Shown: in pieces, positions 1 through 12,797 of the stretch
Position numbering within the stretch: the stretch's first letter is position 1
Layout: each line of letters starts with the position of its first letter
Origin: Acanthochlamys bracteata
Taxonomy: Eukaryota; Streptophyta; Magnoliopsida; Pandanales; Velloziaceae
DNA length: 64,000 bases
Direction: 5' to 3'
Assembly: GCA_019914995.1 (NCBI GenBank)
Contig: CM034136.1
Location: 5,285,270-5,349,269, forward strand
Notes under the pieces: model-generated
The model's database searches: none
What the model was told of the DNA's origin: nothing
The model's input: only the letters and a program-made list of their open reading frames with translations
Position numbers and translations under genes: made by a program

Positions 1-3000
1 CAAAGGTTGTTTTTCCTTTTTTTAATACATTATGGGCAGCTACTTCTTTTTTCCTGTATTGTAGCTAATAATTCCAACTGCACTTGTTGGCATTTACCAT
101 TTTCACAAAAAAACATTCTGACAGTTGAAAGTTGGTAATGGTGAAGATTTTTCTCCACGATTTGGCAGATGGAATTTTACAAACAAGGTATGATACTTTT
201 CTATATGCTCCACTTTTGTCATGGAAACATTGGAGCACAAATAGCACAAGCATGCAGTAATTGCAGTTCTCATTGCTTAGTGGGATGTTAGTTTGATGGA
301 GCCATTCAATATGCTTTTTATCAATATAGATCTTACTTTTTTTCTGAATTTGCAGAAACTTATAGAACCAACTAGTGTTGTTAAGTGGGCTGTTGTGAAT
401 TTCTCATCTCGTTGCGATACAAGGAAGCTTGTTAGGGACTTGATGAGGTGTGCTCAGGAAAAAGGAATTGTAAGTCTTTTATGGCTATCTTCTGTTTTAC
501 TTGCCCAGTTAAAAGAGTAGACTGACGTGCTACCTTGTTCAGAACATTGAAGCGCCATTTGATGTCATTGAAGAAGATCCTTCTAGGAGGCGTGCGCCAC
601 CTGCTGCTCGTGTGGATGACATGTTTGAGCAAATTAAGAAGACACTTCCTGGGGTTCCACGATTTCTCCTCTGCCTTTTGCCTGAGAAGAGAAATAGCAA
701 TGACATTTATGGTTTGCTTCTAAAGCACAAGATTAGATTAGAAGATTATGCACTCATATGATGCCATCCATCTCTCATAATCCAGGTCCATGGAAACGGA
801 CGTGCCTTTCTGATATTGGAATTGTGACACAGTGCATGGCCCCTAACAGGGTCAATGATCAATACTTACATAACCTGCTTCTGAAGATTAATGCAAAGGT
901 CTTTGTAAATGCTTTGCCAATGTTATTGTTTTAGATATAAATCTGTTATAGTGCTGATGGTTATTTCTTTTTCTCTAAGCAGCTTGGTGGACTTAATTCC
1001 TTGTTAGCTGTTGAGCACTGCCCGGCAATTCCTCTTGTTTCAAAAATACCTACAATGATATTGGGAATGGATGTGTCACATGGCTCTCCAGGTCGCTCTG
1101 ATATGCCTTCAATTGCTGCTGTAAAACTGCTAAACTTGACGTTATATTCTTATACTTTACGCTTGCATAACAATCTTTTTCTAAAATGATTGATGTTTGC
1201 TGTATGCATTGTGTATTTCCTTCAGGTTGTGAGCTCGCGCCAGTGGCCTCTTATATCCCGATACAGAGCAACTGTCCGGACTCAGTCTCCCAAGGTTGAA
1301 ATGATTGACAATCTTTTTAAGCCTGTATCTGACAACAAAGATGATGGAATAATAAGGTGGGCCTATTACTATATGTATTTATCACTCCTACCTATTAAGT
1401 TTGTGCCTTTTGTCTTTACTGAACCATGTTCAGTACTGTTGCAGAAAGATTCTCTAGAGTAACACATGCCATTACTCACATGTTTTTGGTATCCAGGGAG
1501 CTTCTTATTGACTTTTATACCAGCTCTTGTAAGAAGAAGCCTGAGCACATACTCATTTTCAGGTATCTTCTCTAACTCATGTTTTTGGCATGGCTTTCTT
1601 TTATGGCTCCGGTTAACTAAAGTGAGGCTGACTGCTCTTGATTCATGTTTCTTATGAAAATTGTCATATTATGTACAATGTGTTTTTAACAAGGTTTTAT
1701 TTATTAATGCTTGATCAATGTCCTATAGGGATGGAGTAAGTGAATCACAGTTCAGTCAAGTCCTTAATATTGAGTTGGATAAAATTATTGAGGTAGCTTT
1801 TCTTCCATTATTTCCTATCTATGCATAATATTGTTTGCAACTAATGTTACATGTGAAATTGCAAAATCTTTCTATTATAATAAGGTATTGTTTTTCTACT
1901 CGTAGGCATGCAAGTTTCTGGATGAACAATGGTCACCAAAGTTCACTTTGATAATCGCCCAGAAAAATCATCATACAAAGTTTTTCCAGCCAAATTCTCC
2001 CGAAAATGTTCCTCCTGGTTTGTTATTTTGTTTTCTATGTTTGGGGATGTATATAAATCTCTTATTTGTCTCTAAAGAGTTCCCATATGAAATGCAGGTA
2101 CTGTTATCGATAACCAAATATGCAGTCCACGGAATTACGATTTCTATATGTGTGCCCATAATGGGCCAATAGTATGTTTCTACTCCTTATGTCCTTTTCT
2201 TTTGCTATAATTTCAGTTCTCTGTTAGTACATTCTCTGTAATTTTACCGTTTTAGTTACATGCTGAAGCATCTTAACCAAATCTTCTAGCTGGACTTGGA
2301 TCATAAAATTTTGTAGGCAGTCCTTCCCAGTTGTTCAGGAAATATTACACAAAAATGGAAAAAAATGTTGAATATGACTGTTAATCTCTTTTTTGATGTA
2401 GTTGTTCTGTGTATATAAGTACAGTGCTAGATAGTTGAACTTTTATTTCGTTTTGGATGAAGTCGATCTCTCTCAAGTACAACCAAGTTTGCTATGATCT
2501 TTGGCAAATGTTACTTAACAGTGCAACCCGAACCTGATGCCCTCTCTTGATAACCTATCTTTGCTTCAACATACCGATTTACTCATCTTTCCATCTTGTT
2601 ACGAGCAGGGCACTTCTAGGCCAACACATTATCATGTGCTGTTTGATGAGATTGGATTCTCAGTTGATGATCTACAGGAGCTTGTGCATTCTTTATCTTA
2701 TGTGTAAGTGCAGTAATCCTTTACATAAAAATCTTTAGCAATATTCAGTAGTAGGTATTTTGCTCATTATGTTCATATGTTTTCAGATATCAAAGGAGCA
2801 CATGCGCCATCTCCGTAGGTATGGCGCACTAATCTAAATATGTTTCAGTGTGCTTTAAAGTTGTGAATTCTTCTCTGATATTGGTACTTTGGTATGCTAT
2901 GCAGTGGCTCCAATATGCTACGCACACCTTGCTGCTACGCAGATGGGGCAGTTCATGAAATTCGATGAGATGTCTGAAACTTCATCAACTCGCAGCACTG

Positions 3001-3059
3001 GCTTTCCTGCAATGCCGAGGCTAGATGAGAAAGTGAGCAGCTCCATGTTTTTCTGCTGA
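1..3059 (+). CDS. AGO4: AGO4-clade Argonaute, 3' part (gene A)
   Basis: Small-RNA-guided Argonaute of the AGO4/6/8/9 clade, which binds 24-nt siRNAs and directs DNA methylation in the nucleus (family knowledge). The 5' part lies outside the window. Exons read as 1-5, 125-187, 356-469, 543-711, 786-898, 983-1120, 1226-1356, 1497-1562, 1729-1792, 1906-2017, 2098-2171, 2609-2703, 2787-2818 and 2905-3059. All junctions are GT-AG and stay in frame. They encode the end of the linker-2/MID region (GRWNF, then WAVVNFSSRCD) and the whole PIWI domain. The catalytic motifs are intact: [13 protein letters not shown] (Asp codon 1070), [11 protein letters not shown] (Asp codon 1730) and [11 protein letters not shown]. 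The C-terminus SSSMFFC is typical of AGO4. No frame break is seen, so this looks like a working gene. It is clearly diverged from genes B and C downstream, so it is an older paralogue and not part of the recent duplication. Confidence 0.93.
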
Positions 3060-4989
3060 ACCACAAGTTGTTACGATTTTATACACACCAAGCACATCCC
3101 GTCGATCTCGCCTAAGGATGTTTAACGTTTAGGATTATGCAGCATAGTAATGGGTTATACTTCTTTGCCATTCTGCCTTGCTAAGCTAAACTGCATGTTT
3201 TGGATTTTTATCGGCAAGTTAATCTTAAGGTAGTTGTATTGTGTTGTTTCTTGTTGCCTGACTAAATTGCTTATTGATCCTGGTTCAGTTAAGCATTTCA
3301 CAGGTACCAGGTCCGATGAGTAAACCCAACCTCAGGCTGAGATGTTCGACTCATACCCAACGAAACGTGTCCTACAATTTCATTCTTAGTATTTGTTGAT
3401 TTCTTATTGTTTTGCAGAAGTTAAATTTCATTTCTTCCAAGTAAAGCTTTCCCATTTCACTTGAAAATTAAATTTCTCAACTAGGTGAAAGATTCTCATA
3501 TTCTATTTCATGAATGTGTTCGAGCAGTTTCAATCTTTTTCCAAATTTCTTCGCCGCTCTATATCAATTTCGAAATGCCAGAAACTTGGAAACGCAAAAG
3601 CAATATTTACTTAGCATATAAATTCTCTTTAACAAAAACATTTACTTTTAAATTTTTTGATAACGAGATATATACAAAAGTTTAATTCAACTTTTTTGCA
3701 AAAAAGTTATTGTTAAACTTTAATATTTAAAATTTAAATTTTATAAACTTATCTTTTAATTTAAAATAAATATACAAATTTATTTTTATCAAAACCTATT
3801 TTTAAGTTTTAAATTTATTTTTTATAAATTTGTTGTTAAAAAAAGTAAATGCAACTCTAAGCCCAAAGCTCTACCGCTCTACGAACTTTTAAGTGACCAA
3901 TAACATTGTTTGTGAAAAAAGATATATGAGGATGGAAAAAGATATACGATGGTGTTTGATAATGTTTATTGCTATTATTTCTTTTCAAAATTTTGTATAA
4001 TATTAATTTGTTTAGATTTAAAATATCAATTGTATATCATGTAATATAGATATATATATAAAATTTTAAAATAAAAATAATTATTTAAAAAAAATTTTAA
4101 ACAAATTGAAATTTTTTAATTTAACACTTTGAAAGCGCACTCATAAGGGCCTATTTACCAACCTTCCTTACTTTTTTTAAACTCACTTTCAATATAAAAT
4201 ATATATAAAAAATAAAATTAAATATTTTTATTAATAATTTTTTTTAAAATTTAATTTTAAAATTTACTATAAATATTAAATTAATATAATTTTATTTTTT
4301 ATTAAATATATTTAATTTTTAATTAAAAATTTTAAATTCTTTTAAAAAATTCACTTCACTCATTTTATTTATAAAATAAACACGCCCAAAACTTCACCAT
4401 CAGAGTACAATTCGACGTCAGCGCGCTTTGTTTAAAGGAAAACAATAGAAGTTTATATTTAATTTAGTTATATTTTTAAATCGAATACTAATTTGTAATG
4501 CTAAATAAAGTGAAGATTGAAATATTTAGAAGTGCTCTCTAACGTTCACTTGTACGTCAGGTTTAGAGGGCGTTTAAATAAAAATTTAGTTTATTTAAAA
4601 AGTTTTTTATAATAAATAATAATTAATAAAGTTTTATATTAATTTTTTTTATATTTTCTATAAACTATAAATATTTAAATATTAAAAATATATATTTTTT
4701 AAAAGCAACAGCCGTACCTTTAATCCTACGGCTGATGTTCTAAAAAATTTCGCCAAACATATCTCGAGAACTTTTTGTTTGTTTATGGTTTTGGAATTAA
4801 GGGGGTTATTTGCATAATTGTGTATTAGGTATGATAGCAAAGGGTAGTTTCGGTAAACACATTTAAGTAGACACGTCTGAGAGGGTGGTCCTTTTCCTTT
4901 ATTGCGTTTGAACACGCACGCTCACCACTGAACTGTTTGGCGAAGGTTAGCACGGTTGCCGGCCGTTTAGCTTCGTTACTCTCGCTCGC
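3060..4989. other. Intergenic, AT-rich, between AGO genes A and B
   Basis: This stretch holds the 3' UTR of gene A to roughly 3.3 kb, then very AT-rich DNA. Within it lies one MITE-like element (listed separately) and a second AT-rich block from about 4566 to 4700 that opens with a similar GGGCGTTTAAAT end. I see no coding potential. Confidence 0.6.
4147..4387. mobile_element. MITE-like AT-rich element
   Basis: About 240 bp, extremely AT-rich inside. It opens with GGGCCTATTTA and closes with a sequence whose reverse complement is GGGCGTGTTTATTTTATAAA, so the ends form a loose inverted repeat. There is no open reading frame. The same GGGCGTGTTT-type end recurs on other AT-rich blocks in the window, which supports a non-autonomous DNA transposon family. 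No target-site duplication is obvious. Confidence 0.45.
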
Positions 4990-4999
4990 TATATATATA
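4990..4999 (+). promoter_or_regulatory. TATA box, probable promoter of AGO gene B
   Basis: TATATATATA sits in a short GC-richer stretch, followed about 30 bp later by purine-rich DNA that could be the leader. It is the best core promoter upstream of gene B, 2.46 kb before its start codon. This spacing requires the leader intron described separately. Confidence 0.5.
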
Positions 5000-6580
5000 C
5001 TCTAGCTATCGAGGGAAAGAAATAAATTTTCTATTTTTATAGATAAGTTAAAATTTTTCAACAGAGAGAAAAGCTTGGAGGAGAGTGGTGGAGAGAACGA
5101 GAAAGGTTTCTGTTGGCTGATTGGTAAAGATTTTTAACTCAGCTAGGGTTTAACGAGGTTTTGGTTTCTGTTTGGAGGATTTTTTTTGGCGATTTCATGG
5201 GGGGCTTTGGTGCTTTGAGTTGGATGTTGGTTAATGTGTTTTTGTAAATGATATCTAGTGGATTAGTAGCGCGCAGGAAGATTTTGATGGTGTTTTTAAG
5301 CGTGTTGAGGTTTTTGTTCACTAGATTTGCTGAATGCTGGTGGTAGTATTGTTTTTTGAGCCGGTTTTGTGTTTTTTTTTTGTTGGTTGTATTTTGTTGT
5401 TTTTGGCTTTGGTGTTGTTGACGGGTTAAACCACTGGGTCAAGGTTTTTCTCTATATTTTTTTGCGTAATTCGAGTCTGTTTTTAGAAGACGGACATGCA
5501 TGTTTTCAAGAAGCTGCAGTGTTCAAAATAGTATTTCACTACTGCAATGTGCTTATTTTGCCACATCTTGGAGGCACTTTTGCTCACAGCATTTAGGTGA
5601 ATTCGGGTGGTTTTTTTTCTAGTGTTTACTTTACTTGAATATGTAACTTGCTGGCTCAAGATGTTGTAATTTATGAGCTGCTAGAAGAGTAATACTTTGC
5701 AGTAGAACCATTGAGTGGAGGTATTTGATTTTGAGCCTTTTGTGTGATTCTTCTTTTCAGTAGTTATTATGTATGTGATGTTCAAACCAATTGTTCATAG
5801 TTGATAGTTCTAGTGTCCCCTTTTCTTTGTTTGTTATAATTTATTTTATTTTTGTGGATATAGGCTATATGATTGAAATCTATTGTTTTAAGACCACAGT
5901 TGAATGCTTTGTTTCTATGGAAGCACTTATGTGAAAGTATTAATGCTGTTTTTTTGTAGCTTCTTTTGTCACCAATTTTCACTTGATTCTGTGAGATAGG
6001 TGGAGCTGCACTTCTCTGCATTTTTTGATCAGCTTTTGTAGTTCGTACTTGTTGTTTTTGGTGTGTGCAAGAAGCTTGTACGGCAACTAATGTCTTAGAA
6101 GTAAATTTGTTTACTGCTTCATTTGCTAGAGGTAAGCTGCAGTGAATTGTTGATTTTATTTCCTTTTTTTGCCCTATGCATGTAGAGTTGTTGAATTGTG
6201 AAGTTTAATTTCAGATATTTCATATTTTTAGAGTATATGCGCACTTCAGAGAGATTGGGAGAGTTTTGTAAGCTATGGAAAATTGAATCATGTATAAGTT
6301 TTGTCTGTTTAGGGTTAATCCATAATAGGTTTCTTGATTTCTCGTGCTGCACAATTTCTTGCTATAACAATTCATGCTGTATTGTTCTTCTTTACGTAAG
6401 TAGCTTGCATTCTCATAGCAGAAGAACTATTGATGAGGCGCTCATCCTCAGAATGTCTTTAAATAAAGTTGTTGTGGTTGGTTTCCTTATTATGAACTTT
6501 ATCCTAGCTTGAGAACACTAATTGTTTAAACAATTATATAATACTGATAATGAGATATACGTGCTATGCGTGTATGTGCT

Positions 6581-6675
6581 TGCGTGTGTGCATGTGCATG
6601 CATATGTATGCATGCATGCGCTCATTTTCTCGTGCAAGTGTGTGTGTGCGCGCGCGCGCACGTGTGCGCGTGTGC
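6581..6675. repeat. Alternating purine-pyrimidine runs (Z-DNA-prone)
   Basis: Two perfect alternating purine/pyrimidine runs lie 16 bp apart: 6581-6621 (41 bp, TG/CA/GC mixture with ATGCATGC) and 6638-6675 (38 bp, GT run, then CG run, then GTGTGCGCG). The second contains a pure CG core, the strongest Z-forming dinucleotide. Confidence 0.85.
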
Positions 6676-7186
6676 TTGACTGTGTCTTAATTTGTTTGTT
6701 ATCTATATCTTTATGAGATCCAGTAGTACCTGTTATCATGTTCTTTTATGTGGATCACTTAAATTGTAACCTTGCCTTCTAGTAGAGTTAGACGAATAAC
6801 CAGTTTGTGGAAACACAGGATCAAGCTGTTATTTATCGTTTGTAGGAAATGTTGCTATATATATAGTTCTATGGACATTTAAGTACAAAACAGTTTTAAA
6901 GGTATCTTTTGTCGGTGATATCATTGATGGTCGTCCACGATGACCTTTGTTGCATCAATTTAGATTCCACGTGTACTGGTTTTTGTTGAATGGCCTAACG
7001 TTTAACTGGAGTTATCTGAATCTGATGTAATATATATGGATATTTTTCTTGATTTGGTAATCCTTGGTTAAAGGTCTGATAATGATGTGTGTGCTGTATT
7101 TGTCTCTTGAAGTAGGCCCTGTGGCTTTGCTTTCAAGTCTTTCAAGGTTCTTGCTTAATGTTGTTGTGTAGTTTGAGTTGATCTTT

Positions 7187-7424
7187 GGGAGTGCGTTTTT
7201 AAAGCGTACTCCCACTGTTTCAAATATACAACACTGTTTTCATATTTTATAATTTTTTTATAAAAAATTTAGACCGTACGGAGAAATTGTACGTCATAAA
7301 TTTTTTGTATGTATGAATTTTATTTTTTGTTTGAGGTAAAAAGGTTAAGCTCATTTCCTGAAAAGCCCCAAAATAAGCTCCTCTTTAGAAAATCTCCTTA
7401 TTTTAAGCACTCCCGAACATCCCC
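7187..7424. mobile_element. MITE-like element inside the AGO B leader intron
   Basis: About 238 bp bounded by GGGAGTGCGTT at the left and, reading inward from the right, GGGGATGTTCGGGAGTGCTT. GGGAGTGC is shared by both ends. The interior is AT-rich with no ORF. It ends only about 30 bp before the start codon of gene B. Its right end resembles the ends of the element at 18.8 kb. Confidence 0.5.
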
Positions 7425-7456
7425 TGATTTGTTTCATTTTGTTCTTAGCTGAAAAG

Positions 7457-10400
7457 ATGGAGGCACAGGATGGAGTTTATGGTGACAGATTACCTCCTCC
7501 ACCACCAATACCACAAAATTTTGCTCCAATGAGGTCTTCAGATCTGGAATCCAAAAAGCTATCTAAGAGGGTCCCCTTAGCAAGGCCTGGCCTTGCTAGG
7601 AGAGGGCAGACAAAACCCCTTTTGACCAATCATTTCAAAGTATCTGTCCGTAGTGTGGATGACTGCTTCTACCATTACAGTGTAAGCTCACTACCTTGCT
7701 TCTTTGTGCAGATTTTTAGATGCATATTTTATGCATAAACTCTGTCGTCTGTGTAGTTTAGTGCCTGTAGATTAAATATGAATATGGATGTGTTCTGCAT
7801 CTAATCATATTTTTACTGAATAGGTTGTTTTGAAATATGAAGATGATAGACCTGTGGATGGAAAAGGAATCGGAAGGAAGGTGTTGGATAAATTACAACA
7901 GACATATGATACGGAACTTGGCAACAAGAGCTTCGCTTACGACGGAGAAAAAAGCTTATTCACTCTGGGCCCTCTCCCTCAAGTAAACAATGAGTTCGTC
8001 GTTGTATTGGAGGATATGAAGTCCGTCAGGTTTCTGCACCCTACTTTTCACGCGTTGCTTTCAAGAACTTTTTTGCTTCCTCATAGTTCTGTATCTCCTG
8101 CACATAAAGTGTTATTGCTACTATCTCCTTTTGCACAGGAGTGATGGCAATGTGAGGCCAGGTGGTAATGAAAGCCCTGGAGAAATCGACACCAAGAGAG
8201 AGCTAAACGTCCCTACCAGACAAAGACCTTCAAAGTGGAGTTGAGTTTTGCTGCTAAAGTTCCAATGCAATCAATTGCTATGGCTTTGAAAGGCCAAGAG
8301 TGAAAATTCTCAAGAGGCGCTGAGAGTGCTCGATATCATATTAAGGCAGCATGCTGCAAGGAAGTAAGCACATTTTCTTTCACCAGCATTAGCTTATCCT
8401 AAGTGATTTCATGCACTTCTGAGCTAGATATTTCATGCAGGGGTTGCCTCTTAGTTCGCCAATCCTTCTTTCAAAACAACCCTTCTAATTTTACTGATTT
8501 GGGTGGAGGGGTTATGGGCTGTAGAGGGTTCCACTCAAGCTTTAGATCAACCCAATCAGGGTTGTCTTTGAATATTGGTTTGGTGTCATGAGCTTTAGAT
8601 CACCATTGAGTGCAATTAGTTATTTTTTATTTACCCATTATCTTTCTGTCTTCCTGATGTGGGTGTTTTCTTCTTTATGTTGCAGATGTTTCAACTACCA
8701 TGATCGTTAAACCAGGCCCAGTTATAGACTTTCTTACTGAAAACCAAAATGTGAGGGATCCACGTTATATTGATTGGGCAAGAGTAAGGCTGCCAATATG
8801 TTTAATATCTCACTTTGTATGCTCATTGGAAGTTATTGCATGACATTAAAATTACTTATTGATCTTCCTAGGCCAAGCGCATGCTTAAAAATATGAGAAT
8901 AACAGCTACGACTAACTCAGAGTACAAGATAGTTGGCTTAAGTGAACTGCCCTGCAACCAACAACTGTAAGCAGTTACTTCTATCATTCTTCTTTTAATT
9001 TCTTATGTAGTAATAAATTTTGATTTAGTGCAAGTGTGTTAAGCTTCCAAGTGTCTTGATTAGATAATGTTTGAGTTACATGATTGCCCTTAGAGTAAAA
9101 TCCGATTGTGTCCTTTCAATTCCTTTCATTTACTGATACTTGTTATTAGCTGGTTTCATTGTGATGATAATCTGTGCTTATTGAGAGTTGATCCATCTAT
9201 AAGGTTCAACCTGAAAAGAAATGATGGGGAAGGGTCTGAAACAGAAATTACTGTGTTTAGTACTTTGTAAGGTACAGAAACACCGAATTAAGGTACCCTG
9301 AGTTTCCATGCATCAATGTTGGGAAACCTAAACGCCCCACTTACTTCCCAATAGAGGTTTGTTGATCTTCCGTTTGCACTTTTGTTTCTTCTTGGCTGCA
9401 ATTTCTGATGGTATTTTGATTGCTGATGTTATTTACAGCTATGCCATCTTGTCTCTTTGCAAAGATACACAAAGGCATTAACGAATTTTCAGAGATCTTT
9501 CGCTAGTCGAGAAATCAAGACAGAAACCCCAAGAGAGGATGAGGGTTTTAACTGAAGTATGCCTTACTTTATTTGTCTTCAGATAGTGCTAATCTTTTGG
9601 CATTTATGATCGTTTACCTTTGTGCTTTCCAGGCCTTGAGATTTAATAATTATGATGCTGACCCTATGTTGCGCTCATGCGGTGTCTCAATAAGTACTAG
9701 TTTTACACAAGTAAATGGTCGAGTGCTTCAAGCCCCAAAGGTCTGTTGTCTGTTGCTTTATGTGGTTGTTATTTATCTGTTTTTGTTTGTCTAAACCTTT
9801 CTTTACACTAAAGTTGTATGAATTTTCATTCAGTTAAAGGTTGGTAATGGTGAAGATTTCATGCCAAGAAATGGTAGATGGAATTTCAACAACAAGGTCC
9901 ACCCTGATTTCATCTTTAGATTAGTTTGTTGTATAGGTTTCTTCCTCTGCAGAAACTAAAGTGCAGAAACTAAGTTAACTTACCAATAAGTAATTGAACA
10001 TATTAGCTCATAAATCTTCTCATCTGCAGAAACTAATTGAACCTACCAAGATTGATCGTTGGGCTGTTGTGAACTTTTCTGCTCGTTGTGACATAAGGAA
10101 TCTTGTGAATAGCTTGATGAAGTGTGGAGATGCAAAAGGAGTTGTACATCCATATTCTTCCATGTTCTCCTTTTTTATTTATTCAATTTATAAATGATAC
10201 TGATCCGCGTGGACAAGTTCTTTTAGGTTGTTGAAGCACCTTTTGACGTTTTTGAGGAAAATCCTTCTATGAGGCGTGCACCACCAACTGCTCGTGTCGA
10301 TGACATGTTTGATCAAGTCAAATCCAAACTTCCTGGGGCTCCAAAGTTTCTCCTGTGCCTTCTGCCTGAGAGGAAAAACTCTGATCTTTATGGTCTCTGC

Positions 10401-12733
10401 TTCCTTATCTGTGACTATCGTTCAGGTAGTTGGTACACATTTTAATGATGCATTCCATGTAATTCAGGACCGTGGAAGCGAAAGTGTCTCTCTGATTTTG
10501 GAATTGTTACTCAATGCATTGCACCAACTAAAGTCAACGATCAGTACTTGACCAATGTGCTTTTGAAGATAAATGCTAAGGCATGTTAGAAAATATTGTC
10601 ATTCATACGTATTTTTTCCTTCTTTGAGGTATTACTGATGCTTCTTTCTTGTAATTATATCCAGCTTGGCGGACTAAATTCTTTGCTTATGGTTGAGCAT
10701 TCTCCATCCATTCCTATGGTTTCAAAAACCCCTACCGTCATATTAGGAATGGATGTTTCACATGGCTCTCCTGGTCGTTCTGATGTTCCTTCTATTGCCG
10801 CTGTAATACACTGGACTCCATACAGTAGTAATAAGCTATGATGTGTGCTTTAAGACACCCTTTTTGTAACGTGACATGCATTTGGTTAATCTGGTGATTT
10901 AATCTGTTGATTACCAGGTTGTAAGCTCACTTCAGTGGCCTCGAATATCTAAATATAGAGCGGCTGTCAGGACTCAGTCCCCAAAGGTTGAAATGATAGA
11001 CTCACTTTTTAAACCAGTCGGTGACAAGGATGAAGGCATAATGAGGTGGGTTAGTTTCTTTGAATGCTGATCCATGCCACTGCAAATACTCTCATTTTAA
11101 AATTGTACTTCAACATTCTCACAAACAAGTTTCTTTTTCCGTACTGGTCCTTCAAGGAGCTCTACATTTTCCTGTTGTTGATGCATATTTTAAAATGCAG
11201 GAGCTTCTCTGGTAGAGTTCTACGCTAGTTCTGGGAAAAGGAAGCCTGACCATATTATTATTTTCAGGTATTTCTGTGGCAAGTTTACTGTATCTAGATT
11301 ATTATCCAACTTATTCCCTCAGCTTTTATGGTTTTGAGACTTGTTGCATCTGAAGGTTTTCTGTAAGGCTTTTCATGTTGGTTTTCTTGTTTTCTTTTGT
11401 CTTGATTCACTATAGGGATGGAGTAAGTGAGTCGCAGTTCAATCAAGTTTTGAACCTTGAACTGAATCAAATTATGGAGGTAACTTGTATTGCCTTCTTT
11501 TCTTGCTGTTGCATTGAATTTCAGGACTTCTGATTAGTAATTCCCATAGGTTTCTTTTCCTCCTAGGCATGCAAGTTTCTGGACGAAAAGTATTCCCCAA
11601 AGTTCACCTTGATAGTAGCCCAAAAGAATCATCATACAAAGTTTTTTCATCCAAATTCTCCAGATAATGTTCCCCCTGGTTTGTTTTCTTCTCTACTATT
11701 TTTCCTTGAAAATTAATGATGTTTTTGTCAAGCTTATTTGGAACCCCTCTCATGTAAATGCAGGTACTGTTGTTGATAATCAAATCTGCCATCTGCGGAA
11801 CTATGATTTCTTCATATGTTCTCACAATGGAGCCATAGTATGTATACTCCCCTAAATATGTTATTTCATCCTGCTTTGCATGCAATACCTGAAAAGCATG
11901 ATGATTGGCAATGTAATGTGCTGATCGCAACTGTGGAATTCTGTCACCTGTCTCCATGTTAGCTACATCATCTGAAGTTTGACTTGAAAGAGTAGGATCT
12001 TCTTTATCCTGTTGTTACCAGTCTATTAGGATAATGCTAGTAGACTTGCATTGGAAATATATAGGTCTTTTAAGAGGATGCAAGTTCTTTGCTTATGTGT
12101 AGGTCTTTTTGTTAATTCTCTTTCGTTGTGCAAGTCTTTCCTTGATAGTCTACTTGCCTTTGCTGCTATGTTTTTTTTTTAACAGGGTACTTCACGGCCA
12201 ACACATTATCACGTTCTCTATGATGAGATCGGGTTTTCCCCTGATGACCTCCAGGAACTTGTTCATTCTCTTTCTTACGTGTAAGTGGGATGCATATCTT
12301 TCTTGTAAGAAATTCTTACCTTATCATTCATGGCAATATTGTGGATTCTGTATGATGTGCTTGTGAACTTTTACTAACATGTTTCTTTACTGTTATTTGC
12401 ATGTATCCAGCTACCAAAGAAGTACGACTGCCATCTCTGTAGGTATGACATACTATTTTTGCATACTGCTTTCTGGTCATAAGATACTCTTCATTCACAG
12501 AAAGAATTTCAATACGCCTCTGTTAATTCTTAGTATTGTATGTTGCAGTCGCACCAATTTGCTATGCTCACTTGGCTGCCTCACAAATGGGGCAGTTCCT
12601 CAAGTTTGATGACATGTCTGAAACCTCATCCAGCCACGGCACAAATACGGGTTCCCAGCACTTCCTGGATATGCCAAGGCTGCATGACAAAGTGAGCAGC
12701 TCAATGTTTTCTGCTGAAGTCTGCTGCTGGTGA
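7457..12733 (+). CDS. AGO4: AGO4-like Argonaute (gene B), frame-disrupted as given
   Basis: A complete exon set of an AGO4-type protein, beginning [19 protein letters not shown]. Exons: 7457-7681, 7824-8029, 8139-8363, 8441-8577, 8686-8783, 8872-8966, 9204-9356, 9439-9556, 9633-9740, 9834-9896, 10030-10143, 10227-10392, 10468-10580, 10665-10802, 10918-11045, 11201-11267, 11416-11479, 11567-11678, 11764-11837, 12186-12280, 12411-12442 and 12549-12733. They cover the N domain, PAZ, MID and PIWI. The catalytic motifs [17 protein letters not shown] and [11 protein letters not shown] are present. As given, the frame breaks in several places. An extra AG near 8196 is balanced by a missing AG near 8300, but a TGA falls between them. 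Other breaks are at GTGTTTAG near 9253, an extra T near 9508, an altered start of exon 11201, and a missing T near 12711 that replaces the MFFC end with MFSAEVCCW. Copy C is intact at every one of these points, so sequence error is as likely as decay. Intron 10581-10664 begins with GC. Confidence 0.85.
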
Positions 12734-12789
12734 ATTCAAGTCTACCAACGTGCAGTTGTTTTTATTTATTTGGTAGAAATCAATCTAGT

Positions 12790-12797
12790 GTTTGGAT
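12790..12797. other. Tandem-duplication junction between AGO copies B and C
   Basis: The 3' UTR of B (…CAATCTAGTGTT) runs directly into coding sequence of the first exon (TGGATGACTGCTTC). The parental sequences are TCTAGTGTTGGTGC (near 17930) and CGTAGTGTGGATGAC (near 7650). They share TAGTGT, so the joint fits microhomology-mediated joining or replication slippage. Homology starts at 7657 in B and 12794 in C, an offset of 5137 bases. Confidence 0.85.

Larger units (their letters stand above)
5106..7448 (+). other. Probable 5' leader intron of AGO gene B
   Basis: Possible donors are GAAAG|gtttct at 5106 and TTG|gtaaag at 5124. The acceptor is ttcttag ending at 7448, eight bases before the start codon. 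The interval is T-rich on the plus strand, as plant introns are, and has no convincing ORF. It carries two Z-DNA-prone runs and a MITE-like insertion. The intron is inferred from the TATA box far upstream and the acceptor directly before the ATG; a transcript would settle the donor. Confidence 0.5.

Noticed and set aside
65-253. Minus-strand open frame over AGO exon 125-187
   Set aside because: Antisense shadow of a real exon and intron; no protein character.
6518-6739. Open frames on both strands rich in His/Thr/Ala/Arg
   Set aside because: Produced by the alternating TG/CA/CG repeat; not a protein.
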